The notes: generated by a model from the letters alone, not told the origin. DNA of 64,000 nt from Odoribacter sp. (GCA_023663145.1 JAMPHZ010000011.1:1-64000); one strand, 5' to 3'; counted from the stretch's first letter, positions 1 to 8,601 are shown. Made by a program: numbers and translations.

Positions 1-53
1 CCCTGGTCTCCACCGTGAGAGGGTGGCGTGCTAGGCCACTACACTAAATCGCC
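1..53 (-). tRNA. tRNA-Glu (anticodon CTC), 3' part outside the window
   Basis: On the minus strand a tRNA begins at 53 with acceptor arm GGCGATT, a D stem GTGT/GCAC, and an anticodon stem CCACC/GGTGG enclosing the loop CTCTCAC, which gives anticodon CTC and so glutamate (codon GAG). The variable loop and the first bases of the T stem (AGGG) are present; the rest of the T arm and the acceptor 3' side lie beyond position 1. A good promoter sits just upstream at 67-99. Confidence 0.9.
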
Positions 54-66
54 ATGATTTTATGCT

Positions 67-99
67 GCAAAGTTAGTGACTATCCGGGGTGTGGCCAAA
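67..99 (-). promoter_or_regulatory. Bacteroidetes-type promoter of tRNA-Glu
   Basis: On the minus strand TTTG (99-96), a 20-bp spacer and TAACTTTGC (75-67) match the Bacteroidetes -33/-7 consensus. The -7 box ends 14 nt before the tRNA 5' end. Confidence 0.8.
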
Positions 100-118
100 T
101 ATTTTTTGTTAAAAAATA

Positions 119-958
119 TCAATTAGCTTTTGATAGCGCTATTTCATGCTCTCCGAGCAGTATTTTGCCTTCCTTATATAGGTGCCCGATGGCTTTTTTG
201 AAGTCTTTTTTGCTGCAGTGGAAAGTGGCTCGTATCTCTTCGGGGCTTGATGCGTCTCCTAATGGCAAACTGCCACCGCCTGCCTCAATTGACTTCAGGA
301 TTGTGCGGCTCAAGCGCCCTACGCGCTCGGCTGCCGCGGGGCCGACGGCGATGTCTATTTTGCCATCCGGTCTAACTTTTTTTACGTATCCTTCAATTGA
401 TGATTCGATCTCGAGCGGGTGAGACAACTCGTTGTCGTATACGATACCGCGGTGAAGATTGTCTACGATTACTCTATATCCCGGCTCTGCGTGCTCCATA
501 ACCAAAAGCCGAACCTTTGTCCCCGGTGTGTATTCAGGCATAACGTTGCCCAGGAATTTTTCAATTTTAGCAGAGGCGACAACGCGGTTTGTTGTGTGGT
601 CAAGATAGACGTAAACCGGGTATATCCCGCCCTTGTGCATGCGGTTTTTCTGTTGTGAGAATGGTACGAGCAGATCTTTACCTATTCCCCAGTCGAGGAA
701 TGCACCTACACTGTTTACATCATTGACTTGCAGGAATGCAAATTCGCCAACCACAGCGAATGGTCGTTCGGTGGTGGCGATCGGACGGTTTTCCGAATCT
801 GTATATACGAATACTGTTATATCGGAGCCGGTGGTCATGTCTTCGGTCATGAATCGGCCGGGCAGGAGCACTTCGTTGTTCTGCCCGTCGGAGAGGTAGA
901 GTCCATGCTCGTTCTCTCGGGCTATGGTGAGTGTGTTAAATTTTCCTATGTTAATCAT
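119..958 (-). CDS. cvfB: CvfB-like S1 RNA-binding protein
   Basis: This 279-residue protein matches the CvfB/YitL family: tandem S1-type OB folds followed by a C-terminal winged helix. Visible landmarks are the N-terminal INIGKFNTL, the second S1 repeat starting near VGAFLDWGIGKDLLVPF, and the C-terminal wHTH segment ending FKKAIGHLYKEGKI. Family members bind RNA and influence virulence or translation-related processes; the exact role is unknown. An upstream ATG at 994 would add 12 residues, but a -7-like box (TACCTTTGA, 999-991) lies at that position, so the ATG at 958 is preferred. It is divergent from rsmG. Confidence 0.88.
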   Translation of the reverse strand: MINIGKFNTLTIARENEHGLYLSDGQNNEVLLPGRFMTEDMTTGSDITVFVYTDSENRPIATTERPFAVVGEFAFLQVNDVNSVGAFLDWGIGKDLLVPFSQQKNRMHKGGIYPVYVYLDHTTNRVVASAKIEKFLGNVMPEYTPGTKVRLLVMEHAEPGYRVIVDNLHRGIVYDNELSHPLEIESSIEGYVKKVRPDGKIDIAVGPAAAERVGRLSRTILKSIEAGGGSLPLGDASSPEEIRATFHCSKKDFKKAIGHLYKEGKILLGEHEIALSKAN

Positions 959-1045
959 GTCGTTTATATTGATTTGCCCCGGAAGGGCATTCAAAGGTAC
1001 GTAAAAATAAACAATCGAAGACGGTATAATGGCAATTATTTTGCG

Positions 1046-1054
1046 TAACTTTGC
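1046..1054 (+). promoter_or_regulatory. -7 box of rsmG promoter
   Basis: TAACTTTGC lies 16 nt upstream of the rsmG ATG and matches the Bacteroidetes -7 motif TAnnTTTGC. No clear TTG was seen at the expected -33 distance. Confidence 0.6.
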
Positions 1055-1070
1055 ATAAAAATAAGGATTT

Positions 1071-1712
1071 ATGGATTCAGCAGATGTGATTTTCAGGTAT
1101 TTTCCGGAATTAAGCGCCCGTCAGCGTGAGCAGTTTGAGCTGATGGGCGGGTTATATTCTGAGTGGAATGAAAAGATAAACGTAATTTCCCGACGTGACA
1201 TAGATAATCTCTATACACGCCATGTGCTTCACTCATTGGCTGTGGCAAAATTCCTTGGAGAAGTGCAGCATGATACCCGATTCATGGACTTGGGTACCGG
1301 AGGTGGATTTCCGGCGATCCCTTTGGCGGTAATGTATCCTCAGGCCAGATTTCATCTGATAGACCGCATTGCAAAAAAACTTAGAGTTGCCGAAGACGTG
1401 GCCAGGGTTCTTGGACTTGAGAATGTGACCTTACAACATGGCGACAGCGGTGAGTGTCATGACCGTTTTGATTATGTAGTAAGCCGTGCGGTTATGCCTC
1501 TTGATAAATTGGTAAAGATTGCGGCCCGCAATGTGTCACGCACGCATCGCGTGGGGAATGTATATGATAATGGAATAGTGTGTCTCAAAGGTGGAGATCT
1601 TGAGGCTGAGACGGCTGCTGTACAATTCCCGGTGATGGAATATCAGCTCACTGAAATTTTCAATGATGATTTTTTTGTGACCAAGAAGTTGGTCTATGTG
1701 CCGGTCTTATAG
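1071..1712 (+). CDS. rsmG: 16S rRNA (guanine527-N7)-methyltransferase RsmG
   Basis: RsmG (GidB) uses S-adenosylmethionine to methylate N7 of G527 in 16S rRNA; loss in other bacteria gives low-level streptomycin resistance. At 213 residues it is of normal family length. The N-terminal helix with WNEKINVIS (about residues 32-40) and HVLHSL (51-56) is typical, and the SAM-binding motif MDLGTGGGFP is at about 72-81. The next part of the Rossmann fold, LIDRIAKKL, is also typical. The last 6 bp overlap the 3' end of the convergent MBL-fold gene. Confidence 0.95.
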   Translation: MDSADVIFRYFPELSARQREQFELMGGLYSEWNEKINVISRRDIDNLYTRHVLHSLAVAKFLGEVQHDTRFMDLGTGGGFPAIPLAVMYPQARFHLIDRIAKKLRVAEDVARVLGLENVTLQHGDSGECHDRFDYVVSRAVMPLDKLVKIAARNVSRTHRVGNVYDNGIVCLKGGDLEAETAAVQFPVMEYQLTEIFNDDFFVTKKLVYVPVL

Positions 1713-2351
1713 GAACGGATTAGAGGCCTTTTCGTCTCCTATTGTTGTCGGTTCACCATGTCCGGAGAGCACGAGGGTGTCATCAGGTAAGGTAAGCAGC
1801 TTGTCGGTTACAGCCTTGATTAATGTGGCGTGATCACCTCCCGGGAGGTCGGTGCGACCTATCGAACCCTTGAAAAGAGAGTCACCTGCTATTACAAATT
1901 TCCCGGTGGGGCTGTATAGCGCTATGCCGCCCGGAGAGTGTCCGGGTACATGTAAGACGTGCAAGACGTCTTTGCCCAACGGTATTGTATCGCCTTGATT
2001 GAGAGGTACATCGATTGTAACAGGCTCTCCGGAGTGTATTGGCAACCCGAAGCGGGCTGCCTGCGAGGTGATATTCTGCCCCAAAGGTGCGTCAGCTATG
2101 TGCGCCCTTACCGGCACTCCGTATTTGTTTTTAACGTAGTTGTTCCCAAAACAATGGTCAAGATGCAGATGGGTGTTTATTATTCCTGTAATATTCAGGT
2201 TGTTATCTTCTATAAACTTATCGAAGCGTGTGTTTTCTGCCTTTTCAACCATGCCCGGATCCACTACTATTGCATCTGATGATTTCTGGTCGTATATAAT
2301 GTATGTCGCTTCTCCGAAAGGGTTGAAGATGAATTGTTTTATTGACAGCAT
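1707..2351 (-). CDS. MBL-fold metallohydrolase, glyoxalase II-like
   Basis: A 214-residue metallo-beta-lactamase-fold hydrolase. The metal-binding motif THLHLDH gives H61, H63, D65 and H66; further ligands are H138 (VPGHSPGG), D157 (AGDSLF) and H198 (SGHGEP). The compact length and these motifs resemble YcbL-type glyoxalase II relatives that hydrolyse thioesters such as S-lactoylglutathione, but the true substrate cannot be read from sequence. It is the last gene of the glnS-TPR-MBL operon, 16 bp after the TPR gene, and overlaps the convergent rsmG end by 6 bp. Confidence 0.9.
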   Translation of the reverse strand: MLSIKQFIFNPFGEATYIIYDQKSSDAIVVDPGMVEKAENTRFDKFIEDNNLNITGIINTHLHLDHCFGNNYVKNKYGVPVRAHIADAPLGQNITSQAARFGLPIHSGEPVTIDVPLNQGDTIPLGKDVLHVLHVPGHSPGGIALYSPTGKFVIAGDSLFKGSIGRTDLPGGDHATLIKAVTDKLLTLPDDTLVLSGHGEPTTIGDEKASNPFL

Positions 2352-2367
2352 GGTTGTTGTGAGTGGG

Positions 2368-3780
2368 TTATTCGGTTTCGATGCCTAATGGGTCGTATGA
2401 CTCCCAGTCGGTCCGGCGTACTGAACGTATACGTTTCAGTATATCCTTCATTATGGTCTGCATTCCTATAGAACGCAGATTTATGTCTGTAGCCGGTGGT
2501 TCAAGGTTCTTGACAGCCTCTTCAGCACAGTTGGAGGCTTCTTCTATGCGCCCCATGCGCAGCATGGAAATTACCACTAAGATGTATGCTTCAAAAAGAT
2601 TTTCAGAACGCATTATGGAGCCTTCTTCCGTAGATTGGAATACATTTACGACCATAAGGTACTGTTTGAGTCTGAACAATATCTTCAGCAGCACAAAGTC
2701 ATTGTTGAGCGCACGGCCGGTGAGCCGTTTGTATACCTGCATTATTACAGATACTGCGTTATAAGCTCCGGCTGTGTATGCATCGTTTGTTAATTCCTCC
2801 CATGCCTCATACGAGGTGTATCCGCTGTTGAACAGGCGGGTGAGCATTTCGTCAATATCTTCAAAACCGCTGTTTATCGCAGCCATCACAATAGTCGGGT
2901 TATCCGGTATTGATTCCGATGCATGTGTTATTATACGGTGGCATAGATCAGGGTCGCCTGCTGTGGCTTCTATGGCTTTAAGAGCGAGTGCTGGGTCGGT
3001 GGAGTCATTTCTGAATGCTTCAAGAATTTCATGGACCATAGAGGCTGGTTTTATTCCGAGGCATTCTATTTTTGTGACTATGGCCCTGGGATTGCGCGGG
3101 TCAATGGCAAGTGACAGGTCTATGGCCGATGCTGTATCATCTGTCCTTCCTGCCGCCGCGTATGCGCGGGCAAGCATTTCCCAATATTCAGCGTTGTAGG
3201 GCTCGAACTCAGTCAGCTGCTCAAGCATGTCTATTTCAATTGACTGTCTGTTGCTGATTTGCGCGATAACGGCAATCTCGTACAACAGTGTGGCCAAGTA
3301 GTCGACTTTGCTCTTTAGTAGCTCTATGTTTTCAAATACCCATTCGGCATGGTTGAGACGATGGGCGAGCTCAATGAATTGTATCACTTCCTCATCGGAG
3401 GTCAATGAGTGGTCCCGGATAAATGAATCAAGGGCCTCACGGGCTTGTTCATGTGAGCCTTCGAAGCGTGAGAGTTTCAATATTTCCCATAAAGGCGCTG
3501 TAACTGAAGGGTTATCGCTCAGGAAGTCATCAAATGCCGAGTCAGGAAAACTTTGATAGAATATGGCACGGCGTTCAAGTAGCTCGCGGCTGTCTGGATA
3601 GAGTCGCGCACCGAGAATCAGGGCTTCCATGCGCAAATAGTCATTGCCTGTATCCCCTGCATTATCGAATATGCAAACAAGCTCGTCTTCCGAGTAATAT
3701 CTCTCGGAAGACGGGCGTGATAAGTCATCGCGGAACCTGTTTAACAGCTCCTTGTTGGAGTCTTCGGCTGAATTATCCAC
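2368..3780 (-). CDS. TPR-repeat protein of unknown function
   Basis: A 470-residue soluble protein with no signal peptide, made of helix-turn-helix repeats of TPR type, clearest at YWEMLARAYAAAGR followed by AIDLSLAIDPRNPRA. It probably serves as a protein-interaction scaffold, but no partner is identifiable. The start codon is GTG (3780-3778), placed directly after the TAA of glnS with no gap, so translation is probably coupled to glnS. Acidic residues are frequent. The function is unassigned; the placement behind a tRNA synthetase is suggestive only of shared expression. Confidence 0.8.
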   Translation of the reverse strand: MDNSAEDSNKELLNRFRDDLSRPSSERYYSEDELVCIFDNAGDTGNDYLRMEALILGARLYPDSRELLERRAIFYQSFPDSAFDDFLSDNPSVTAPLWEILKLSRFEGSHEQAREALDSFIRDHSLTSDEEVIQFIELAHRLNHAEWVFENIELLKSKVDYLATLLYEIAVIAQISNRQSIEIDMLEQLTEFEPYNAEYWEMLARAYAAAGRTDDTASAIDLSLAIDPRNPRAIVTKIECLGIKPASMVHEILEAFRNDSTDPALALKAIEATAGDPDLCHRIITHASESIPDNPTIVMAAINSGFEDIDEMLTRLFNSGYTSYEAWEELTNDAYTAGAYNAVSVIMQVYKRLTGRALNNDFVLLKILFRLKQYLMVVNVFQSTEEGSIMRSENLFEAYILVVISMLRMGRIEEASNCAEEAVKNLEPPATDINLRSIGMQTIMKDILKRIRSVRRTDWESYDPLGIETE

Positions 3781-5484
3781 TTATTGCTTGTTCTGAACCT
3801 TTTCCCAGGTGTCGCGTAATCCGATTGTACGGTTGAATACGAGATGGTCGGGAGTGGAGTCATAGTCAGGCGTAAAATATCCGATGCGTTGGAATTGGAA
3901 TTTCGCACCTTTTGAAGCGTTTTCCGCTACGTATGGTTCTACCTTGATTTTCTTTACAATCAGTGAATCCGGGTTAAGCATGTCGCGGAAGTCACGGTCT
4001 GGTTCGGCTGCCGGATTCTCGACGTCGAAAAGTCGGTCATATATTCTGGCCTCGGCATCTATGGCTGTATCGGCCGCAACCCAGTGCAACGTGCCTTTTA
4101 CCTTGCGGTTGGCTCCGGGAAGCCCGCTCAAAGTGTCGGGATCATATGTGCAGCGTATCTCCGTGATATTGCCTTCAGTGTCCTTGACCACATCCTCGCA
4201 CTTGATAATATAGGCGCCTTTAAGTCTTACTTCCGCTCCGGGTGCGAGACGGAAGAATTTCTTAGGTGGATTCTCCATGAAATCTTCACGCTCAATGAAT
4301 ATTTCGCGCGAGAATGGCATCTCGTGTACACCGCTGCCTTCTTGCTCGGGATTATTCTCCATCACCACTGTTTCTGTCTTGCCTTCCGGGTAGTTGGTTA
4401 TTACTACCTTCACAGGATTTATGACGCCCATGACACGTGTTGCGATGCGGTTGAGGTCTTCTCTCACGGCGTGCTCGAGGAGCGATACAGAGTTGAGTGC
4501 TTCGTATTTGGTATAACCTATAGTGTCAATGAAGTTGCGCACTGACCGTGGCGTGTAGCCGCGGCGACGCATACCTGAGATAGTGGGCATGCGTGGATCA
4601 TCCCATCCGGCTACAAGTCCTTCTTTTACGAGTGTCAGAAGTTTACGCTTGCTCATCACTGTATAGGTGAGGTTAAGGCGGTTGAATTCAATCTGGCGGG
4701 GACGATAGCTTTCATCGGCAAGTTCGTCGACGAAGTAGTCATACAATGGACGATGAGGTACGAATTCAAGGGTGCATATTGAATGTGTAACACCTTCGAA
4801 GTAGTCGCTCTGGCCGTGAGCGAAGTCGTACATGGGATAAACTTTCCATTTTGTACCGGTGCGGTGATGCGGATGCTTGATTATACGGTACATAATGGGG
4901 TCGCGGAAGTGCATGTTGCTTGATGACATGTCTATCTTGGCGCGGAGAACCCGTGCACCTTCCTCGAACTCGCCCTGATTCATACGGAGGAATAGGTCAA
5001 GATTCTCTTCCGGTGTGCGGTTTCTGTATGGACTTTCAGTGCCAGGAGTGGTAGGGGTGCCTTTCTGTGCCGCAATTTCTTCTGACGATTGGTCGTCTAC
5101 ATAGGCCTTCCCTTCCTTGATCAGTCGACAAGCAAGGTCAAAAAGTTTGGGAAAATAGTCGGAGGCATAATATTCTCTGTTGCCCCAGTCAAATCCAAGC
5201 CAGTGAATGTCCTCGCGGATGGAGTCAACATATTCAACGTCTTCTTTTACCGGATTGGTGTCGTCGAAACGCAGGTTGCATGTTCCTCCGAACTTTTCTG
5301 CGACACCAAAGTCCATGCATATAGCTTTTGCATGGCCAATGTGTAGATACCCGTTAGGCTCCGGCGGGAAACGAGTGTTAAGCCGGCCGCCGTTTTTGCC
5401 GGCTTGTAGGTCATTGTAGACTTCTTGTTCAACAAAGTTGAGCCCGCGGGGCTCCAGGGTGTCGTTTTCTTTTGTTTCGGCCAT
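3781..5484 (-). CDS. glnS: glutaminyl-tRNA synthetase
   Basis: Class I aminoacyl-tRNA synthetase charging tRNA-Gln. The 567-residue length matches bacterial GlnS. The N-terminal RFPPEPNGYLHIGHAKAI carries the PEPNG substrate loop and the HIGH motif at about residues 48-51; the KMSKS-like loop is VMSKRKL. A GluRS of the discriminating type would lack the GlnRS beta-barrel anticodon domain seen in the C-terminal half (for example REIFIEREDFMENPPKKFFRL). It heads an operon with the abutting TPR gene and an MBL hydrolase. A well-spaced promoter lies at 5509-5540. Confidence 0.96.
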   Translation of the reverse strand: MAETKENDTLEPRGLNFVEQEVYNDLQAGKNGGRLNTRFPPEPNGYLHIGHAKAICMDFGVAEKFGGTCNLRFDDTNPVKEDVEYVDSIREDIHWLGFDWGNREYYASDYFPKLFDLACRLIKEGKAYVDDQSSEEIAAQKGTPTTPGTESPYRNRTPEENLDLFLRMNQGEFEEGARVLRAKIDMSSSNMHFRDPIMYRIIKHPHHRTGTKWKVYPMYDFAHGQSDYFEGVTHSICTLEFVPHRPLYDYFVDELADESYRPRQIEFNRLNLTYTVMSKRKLLTLVKEGLVAGWDDPRMPTISGMRRRGYTPRSVRNFIDTIGYTKYEALNSVSLLEHAVREDLNRIATRVMGVINPVKVVITNYPEGKTETVVMENNPEQEGSGVHEMPFSREIFIEREDFMENPPKKFFRLAPGAEVRLKGAYIIKCEDVVKDTEGNITEIRCTYDPDTLSGLPGANRKVKGTLHWVAADTAIDAEARIYDRLFDVENPAAEPDRDFRDMLNPDSLIVKKIKVEPYVAENASKGAKFQFQRIGYFTPDYDSTPDHLVFNRTIGLRDTWEKVQNKQ

Positions 5485-5508
5485 GATGATATCGGTTAAT
5501 TTTAAAGC

Positions 5509-5540
5509 GCAAAGGTAGCAATTTTCCCAAAAAGATGCAA
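5509..5540 (-). promoter_or_regulatory. glnS promoter
   Basis: On the minus strand TTG (5540-5538), 20 bp, TACCTTTGC (5517-5509), then 24 nt to the glnS ATG. The -33 element directly follows the T-run of the tsf terminator. Confidence 0.78.
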
Positions 5541-5578
5541 GAAAAAAAGCGGGTCCCGGCTCTTAAAAGCCGGGACCC
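5541..5578 (-). terminator. intrinsic terminator of the ribosomal protein/tsf operon
   Basis: A perfect 11-bp GC-rich stem (5551-5561 with 5568-5578, loop CTTAAA) is followed on the minus strand by a run of seven T (5548-5542). It lies 22 bp after the tsf stop codon. Confidence 0.92.
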
Positions 5579-5600
5579 GGGTTGTAGGTTGAAGAGGCTA

Positions 5601-6593
5601 TCAGTCAGCGTTGAGGTTGACGCGTTTGAAGTTCACTACAGTGAGACCTTTCTGCGATTGCTCAAGATACTTGCCGATTGTCAGCTCTCCATCTTTGATG
5701 AATTCCTGTTCCATGAGACAGTTCTCTTTGAAGAACTTGTTGAGACGGCCCTGAGCGATGTTTTTGATCATCTGTTCGGGGAGATTGGCGGCTTTCTCAG
5801 CACCGACTTTCTCGGCGATTTCGATAGCCTTGTCAGCTTCCTCGCGTGTGAGCCAGCCTTTGGCAATGTTGGATTCGATATGGTCGGGGGTGTCGACGAG
5901 GTTGGGGTTGATGCCTGCCTTTTTCTGGGCAGCTTCAACAGCCTTCTTAACCTGTTCTTGTTTGGTTTTGTCAACAGCTACGTTGTACTCTGATTCCTTT
6001 ACGGCTTCGGGTACTGATTCTTGATCAACAGCCACGGGATTCATGGATGCGATCTGCATGGCTACATCGCGACCTACCTGGTAGTCAACACCTTCAAGGT
6101 TGAAACCTGCAATGGTTGCAAGCTTGTTGCCAAGGTGGTTGTAGGAGGTTGTTGAAGGAGCTTCAAGCCATTCGTAGGCTGAGATCTCAGTCTTTTCACC
6201 GGTTTTACCGCTTTCCTCTGTAACGAGATCAGCGACTGTGCGGCCTTCAACTGTGAGAGCCTTGAGTTCATCGAGGCTCTTAACCTTGTTGGCTACCGCG
6301 AGGTCGAGGAGTTGCTGGGTGAGTGCCACGAATGTGGCGTTTTTTGCAACAAAGTCAGTCTCGCAGTTGAGAGCGATAATAGCTGCGAAGTTGCCATCGT
6401 TTTTCGAGAGCACACAGCCTTCGGCGGCATTGCGGTCTTCGCGTTTGGCGGCTACGGCCTGTCCTTTTTTACGGAGGATTTCAACAGCTTTGTCGATGTC
6501 ACCGTCGGTTTCGGCAAGAGCCTTTTTGCAGTCCATCAGGCCGGCACTGGTAAGGTGACGCAGCTTGGTGATTTCTGCCATTGTTACTGCCAT
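5601..6593 (-). CDS. tsf: translation elongation factor Ts
   Basis: EF-Ts is the guanine nucleotide exchange factor for EF-Tu. The UBA-like N-terminal domain carries LRHLTSAGLMDCKKALAE (about 11-28), and the TDFV motif that contacts EF-Tu is at 79-82. The 330-residue length is long relative to E. coli (283) and typical of Bacteroidetes. The start MAVTMAEI is the usual one in the phylum. It follows rpsB by 31 bp in the classical rpsB-tsf order, and the operon ends at the terminator 5541-5578. Confidence 0.97.
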   Translation of the reverse strand: MAVTMAEITKLRHLTSAGLMDCKKALAETDGDIDKAVEILRKKGQAVAAKREDRNAAEGCVLSKNDGNFAAIIALNCETDFVAKNATFVALTQQLLDLAVANKVKSLDELKALTVEGRTVADLVTEESGKTGEKTEISAYEWLEAPSTTSYNHLGNKLATIAGFNLEGVDYQVGRDVAMQIASMNPVAVDQESVPEAVKESEYNVAVDKTKQEQVKKAVEAAQKKAGINPNLVDTPDHIESNIAKGWLTREEADKAIEIAEKVGAEKAANLPEQMIKNIAQGRLNKFFKENCLMEQEFIKDGELTIGKYLEQSQKGLTVVNFKRVNLNAD

Positions 6594-6624
6594 AGTATAA
6601 ATGGTGTTAAATGGGTTTTACAAA

Positions 6625-7455
6625 TTATTCAGCTGCGGGAGCTTCTTCAGTGGCGGGAGCTTCGGTTGCCTCGGGGGTTGCGTCGGCCTTGCGTACACGG
6701 CGGCGTTCGCGTTTAGGTGCTGCGGGAGCTTCACCTTCACCGGCTGCTGCTGTGTCGATTTTCTCGGCTTTGCGTTCTTCGAGTCCTTCGTTCATGGCGG
6801 CTACTATGGTGCCTACGATGAGTTCGATTGATTTCGATGCGTCGTCGTTTGCCGGGATCACGAAGTCGATGTTTGAGGGATCTGAGTTGGTGTCAACCAT
6901 TGCGAATACGGGGATGCCGAGACGGTTGGCTTCAGCTACAGCGATGTGTTCCTTGAGTACGTCAACAACGAAGAGGGCTGAAGGCAGACGGTTCAGGTCA
7001 GCGATTGAGCCGAGGGTCTTCTCAAGCTTGGCACGCTGGCGTGTGATCTGGAGACGTTCGCGCTTTGATAGGTTGTCGAAGGTGCCGTCTTTGGTCATTT
7101 TGTCAATGGAGGTCATCTTTTTGACAGCCTTGCGGATAGTGGGGAAGTTGGTGAGCATACCACCGGGCCAGCGCTCGATAACGTAAGGCATGTTTACGCT
7201 TTGGGCGAGGTCGGCGATTACTTGTTTGGCCTGTTTTTTTGTAGCAACGAAAAGCACTTTCTTGCCGGCTTTAGCGATGCTTTTGAGGGCTGCGGCGGCT
7301 TCGTCAAGCTTGGCAGCTGTTTTATATAAATCAATGATGTGGATACCATTGCGCTCCATGAAGATGTAGGGAGCCATTGCGGGATTCCATTTGCGCTTGA
7401 GGTGGCCGAAGTGGCATCCTGCTTCAAGGAGTTGGTCAAATGTGGGTGTTGCCAT
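6625..7455 (-). CDS. rpsB: 30S ribosomal protein S2
   Basis: The start at 7455 gives the family N-terminus MATPTFDQLLEAGCHFGH; the open frame continues 22 codons further upstream (to 7521), but that extension has no similarity to S2. The conserved body includes NPAMAPYIFMERNGIHIIDL and PGGMLTNF. The last 40 or so residues form an Ala/Glu-rich low-complexity tail with basic KRERRRVRK, a common extension of Bacteroidetes S2. S2 binds late to the 30S head and recruits S1. It is followed by tsf. Confidence 0.96.
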   Translation of the reverse strand: MATPTFDQLLEAGCHFGHLKRKWNPAMAPYIFMERNGIHIIDLYKTAAKLDEAAAALKSIAKAGKKVLFVATKKQAKQVIADLAQSVNMPYVIERWPGGMLTNFPTIRKAVKKMTSIDKMTKDGTFDNLSKRERLQITRQRAKLEKTLGSIADLNRLPSALFVVDVLKEHIAVAEANRLGIPVFAMVDTNSDPSNIDFVIPANDDASKSIELIVGTIVAAMNEGLEERKAEKIDTAAAGEGEAPAAPKRERRRVRKADATPEATEAPATEEAPAAE

Positions 7456-7582
7456 TTTTGGTGTTGTAAAGTTGGGTTTACGTTCTTGTTTTTTCAACCG
7501 CGGGGTAGGGAACGTGTCCATCCGGGCGGTTTAGATACTAAACTCTGTTTCCGGACATCAGGCCCGGTGGGGAGAGAAAAAA

Positions 7583-7969
7583 TTAGCGTTTGCTGAACTG
7601 GAAGCGCTTGCGAGCCTTAGGACGACCGGGTTTCTTGCGTTCAACAGCGCGGGGATCGCGAGTCATGAAGCCATGCTTGCGCAGGATAGCCTTGTCGTCG
7701 GGGTTGACTTTGACGAGAGCGCGGGCGATAGCGAGGCGAAGAGCTTCGGCCTGACCTTTGTAGCCGCCACCGTCAAGGTTTACTTGGATGTCATATTTTT
7801 CAACAACTTCAAGTACCGAGAGGGGCTGTTTTACGATGAATTGGAGAATCGAAGAGGGGAAATACACTTCGAGGGGGCGGTGGTTGATGGTGATTGTGCC
7901 GTTACCCTCTTTGAGGATTACACGGGCCACGGCGGCTTTGCGGCGGCCTACTGCATTAACTGTTTCCAT
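7583..7969 (-). CDS. rpsI: 30S ribosomal protein S9
   Basis: The 128-residue S9 shows the N-terminal VGRRKAAVARV, the central NLDGGGYKGQAEALRLAIARAL, and the basic C-terminal tail GRPKARKRFQFSKR that reaches the decoding P site and contacts tRNA. The length and the terminal KR are canonical. It starts 9 bp after rplM, the conserved rplM-rpsI pair. Confidence 0.98.
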   Translation of the reverse strand: METVNAVGRRKAAVARVILKEGNGTITINHRPLEVYFPSSILQFIVKQPLSVLEVVEKYDIQVNLDGGGYKGQAEALRLAIARALVKVNPDDKAILRKHGFMTRDPRAVERKKPGRPKARKRFQFSKR

Positions 7970-7978
7970 ATCGTTCGA

Positions 7979-8458
7979 TTATTTCGCGTTTTTGATGACA
8001 ATGACTTTGGGGTTCTGTGCCTCGTGGGGATGATTGGGGCCATTGTATACGTGCATGTTCTCAATCAGGCGACGGCCAAGACGGTTCTTGGGGAGCATGC
8101 CTTTTACAACACGTATGAACAAGGGGTTCATGCCGGGTTTGAGGTGTTTGTTGAACGACTTTTTGATCAGTACCTCGGGTGTGAGTTCACGTTGTCCGCC
8201 GGGATAGCCGGTGTAGCGCAGATAGGTACGGTCTGTCATCTTTTTGCCGGTAAGGCGCACCTTGTCGGCGTTGATAATGATTACATTGTCGCCACACTCG
8301 GTGTAGGGGGTGTAGCTGGGCTTGTTCTTGCCACGAAGAATCTTAGCCACTTCCGAGCACAGACGGCCGAGCACAAGGTCGGTAGCATCGATTACTACCC
8401 ATTCATGTTCGACGCTCTGAGCGTTGGGTGATACGGTCTTGTAACTTAAGGTATCCAC
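7979..8458 (-). CDS. rplM: 50S ribosomal protein L13
   Basis: The 159-residue L13 carries EWVVIDATDLVLGRLCSEVA at the N-terminus, RTYLRYTGYPGG in the middle and GMLPKNRLGRRL, all family hallmarks. L13 is an early 23S rRNA assembly protein. It is the first gene of rplM-rpsI-rpsB-tsf, preceded by a leader of about 100 nt with three hairpins (8466-8562) and a strong promoter. In several bacteria L13 represses its own operon by binding the leader; here that is an inference. Confidence 0.98.
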   Translation of the reverse strand: MDTLSYKTVSPNAQSVEHEWVVIDATDLVLGRLCSEVAKILRGKNKPSYTPYTECGDNVIIINADKVRLTGKKMTDRTYLRYTGYPGGQRELTPEVLIKKSFNKHLKPGMNPLFIRVVKGMLPKNRLGRRLIENMHVYNGPNHPHEAQNPKVIVIKNAK

Positions 8459-8465
8459 TTTTAAT

Positions 8466-8562
8466 TAATTGATTAATAATTAAATAATATGGCACACGCT
8501 TGTGCGGCGCCAGGCCAGAGGCGCCACTGCGGCATGATGCCGGGGTAATTATTGGACATAAT
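8466..8562 (-). promoter_or_regulatory. structured 5' leader of rplM, possible ribosomal-protein autoregulatory element
   Basis: Read on the minus strand, the untranslated leader holds three consecutive hairpins: GGCAT/ATGCC (8541-8531), GGCGCC/GGCGCC with an 8-nt loop (8525-8506, extendable by a bulged GTG/CAC), and GCACA-AGCG-TGTGC (8504-8491). An AT-rich stretch with no GC then runs to the start codon. The spacing fits an r-protein binding leader, but no known consensus was recognised. Confidence 0.5.
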
Positions 8563-8568
8563 CGGACT

Positions 8569-8601
8569 GCAAAGGTAGGTATTTAATTTGTTATCTGCAA
8601 A
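8569..8601 (-). promoter_or_regulatory. rplM operon promoter
   Basis: On the minus strand TTTG (8601-8598), 20 bp, TACCTTTGC (8577-8569). This is one of the best consensus matches in the window, as expected for a ribosomal operon. Confidence 0.85.

Noticed and set aside
99..119. AT-only inverted repeat ATATTTTTT-GTT-AAAAAATAT next to the CvfB stop
   Set aside because: It has no GC pairs and overlaps the stop codon; it is too weak to call a terminator.
54..1048. Plus-strand frames of 79 to 122 codons over the CvfB gene
   Set aside because: They are antisense shadows of the CvfB-like gene and have no recognisable family features.
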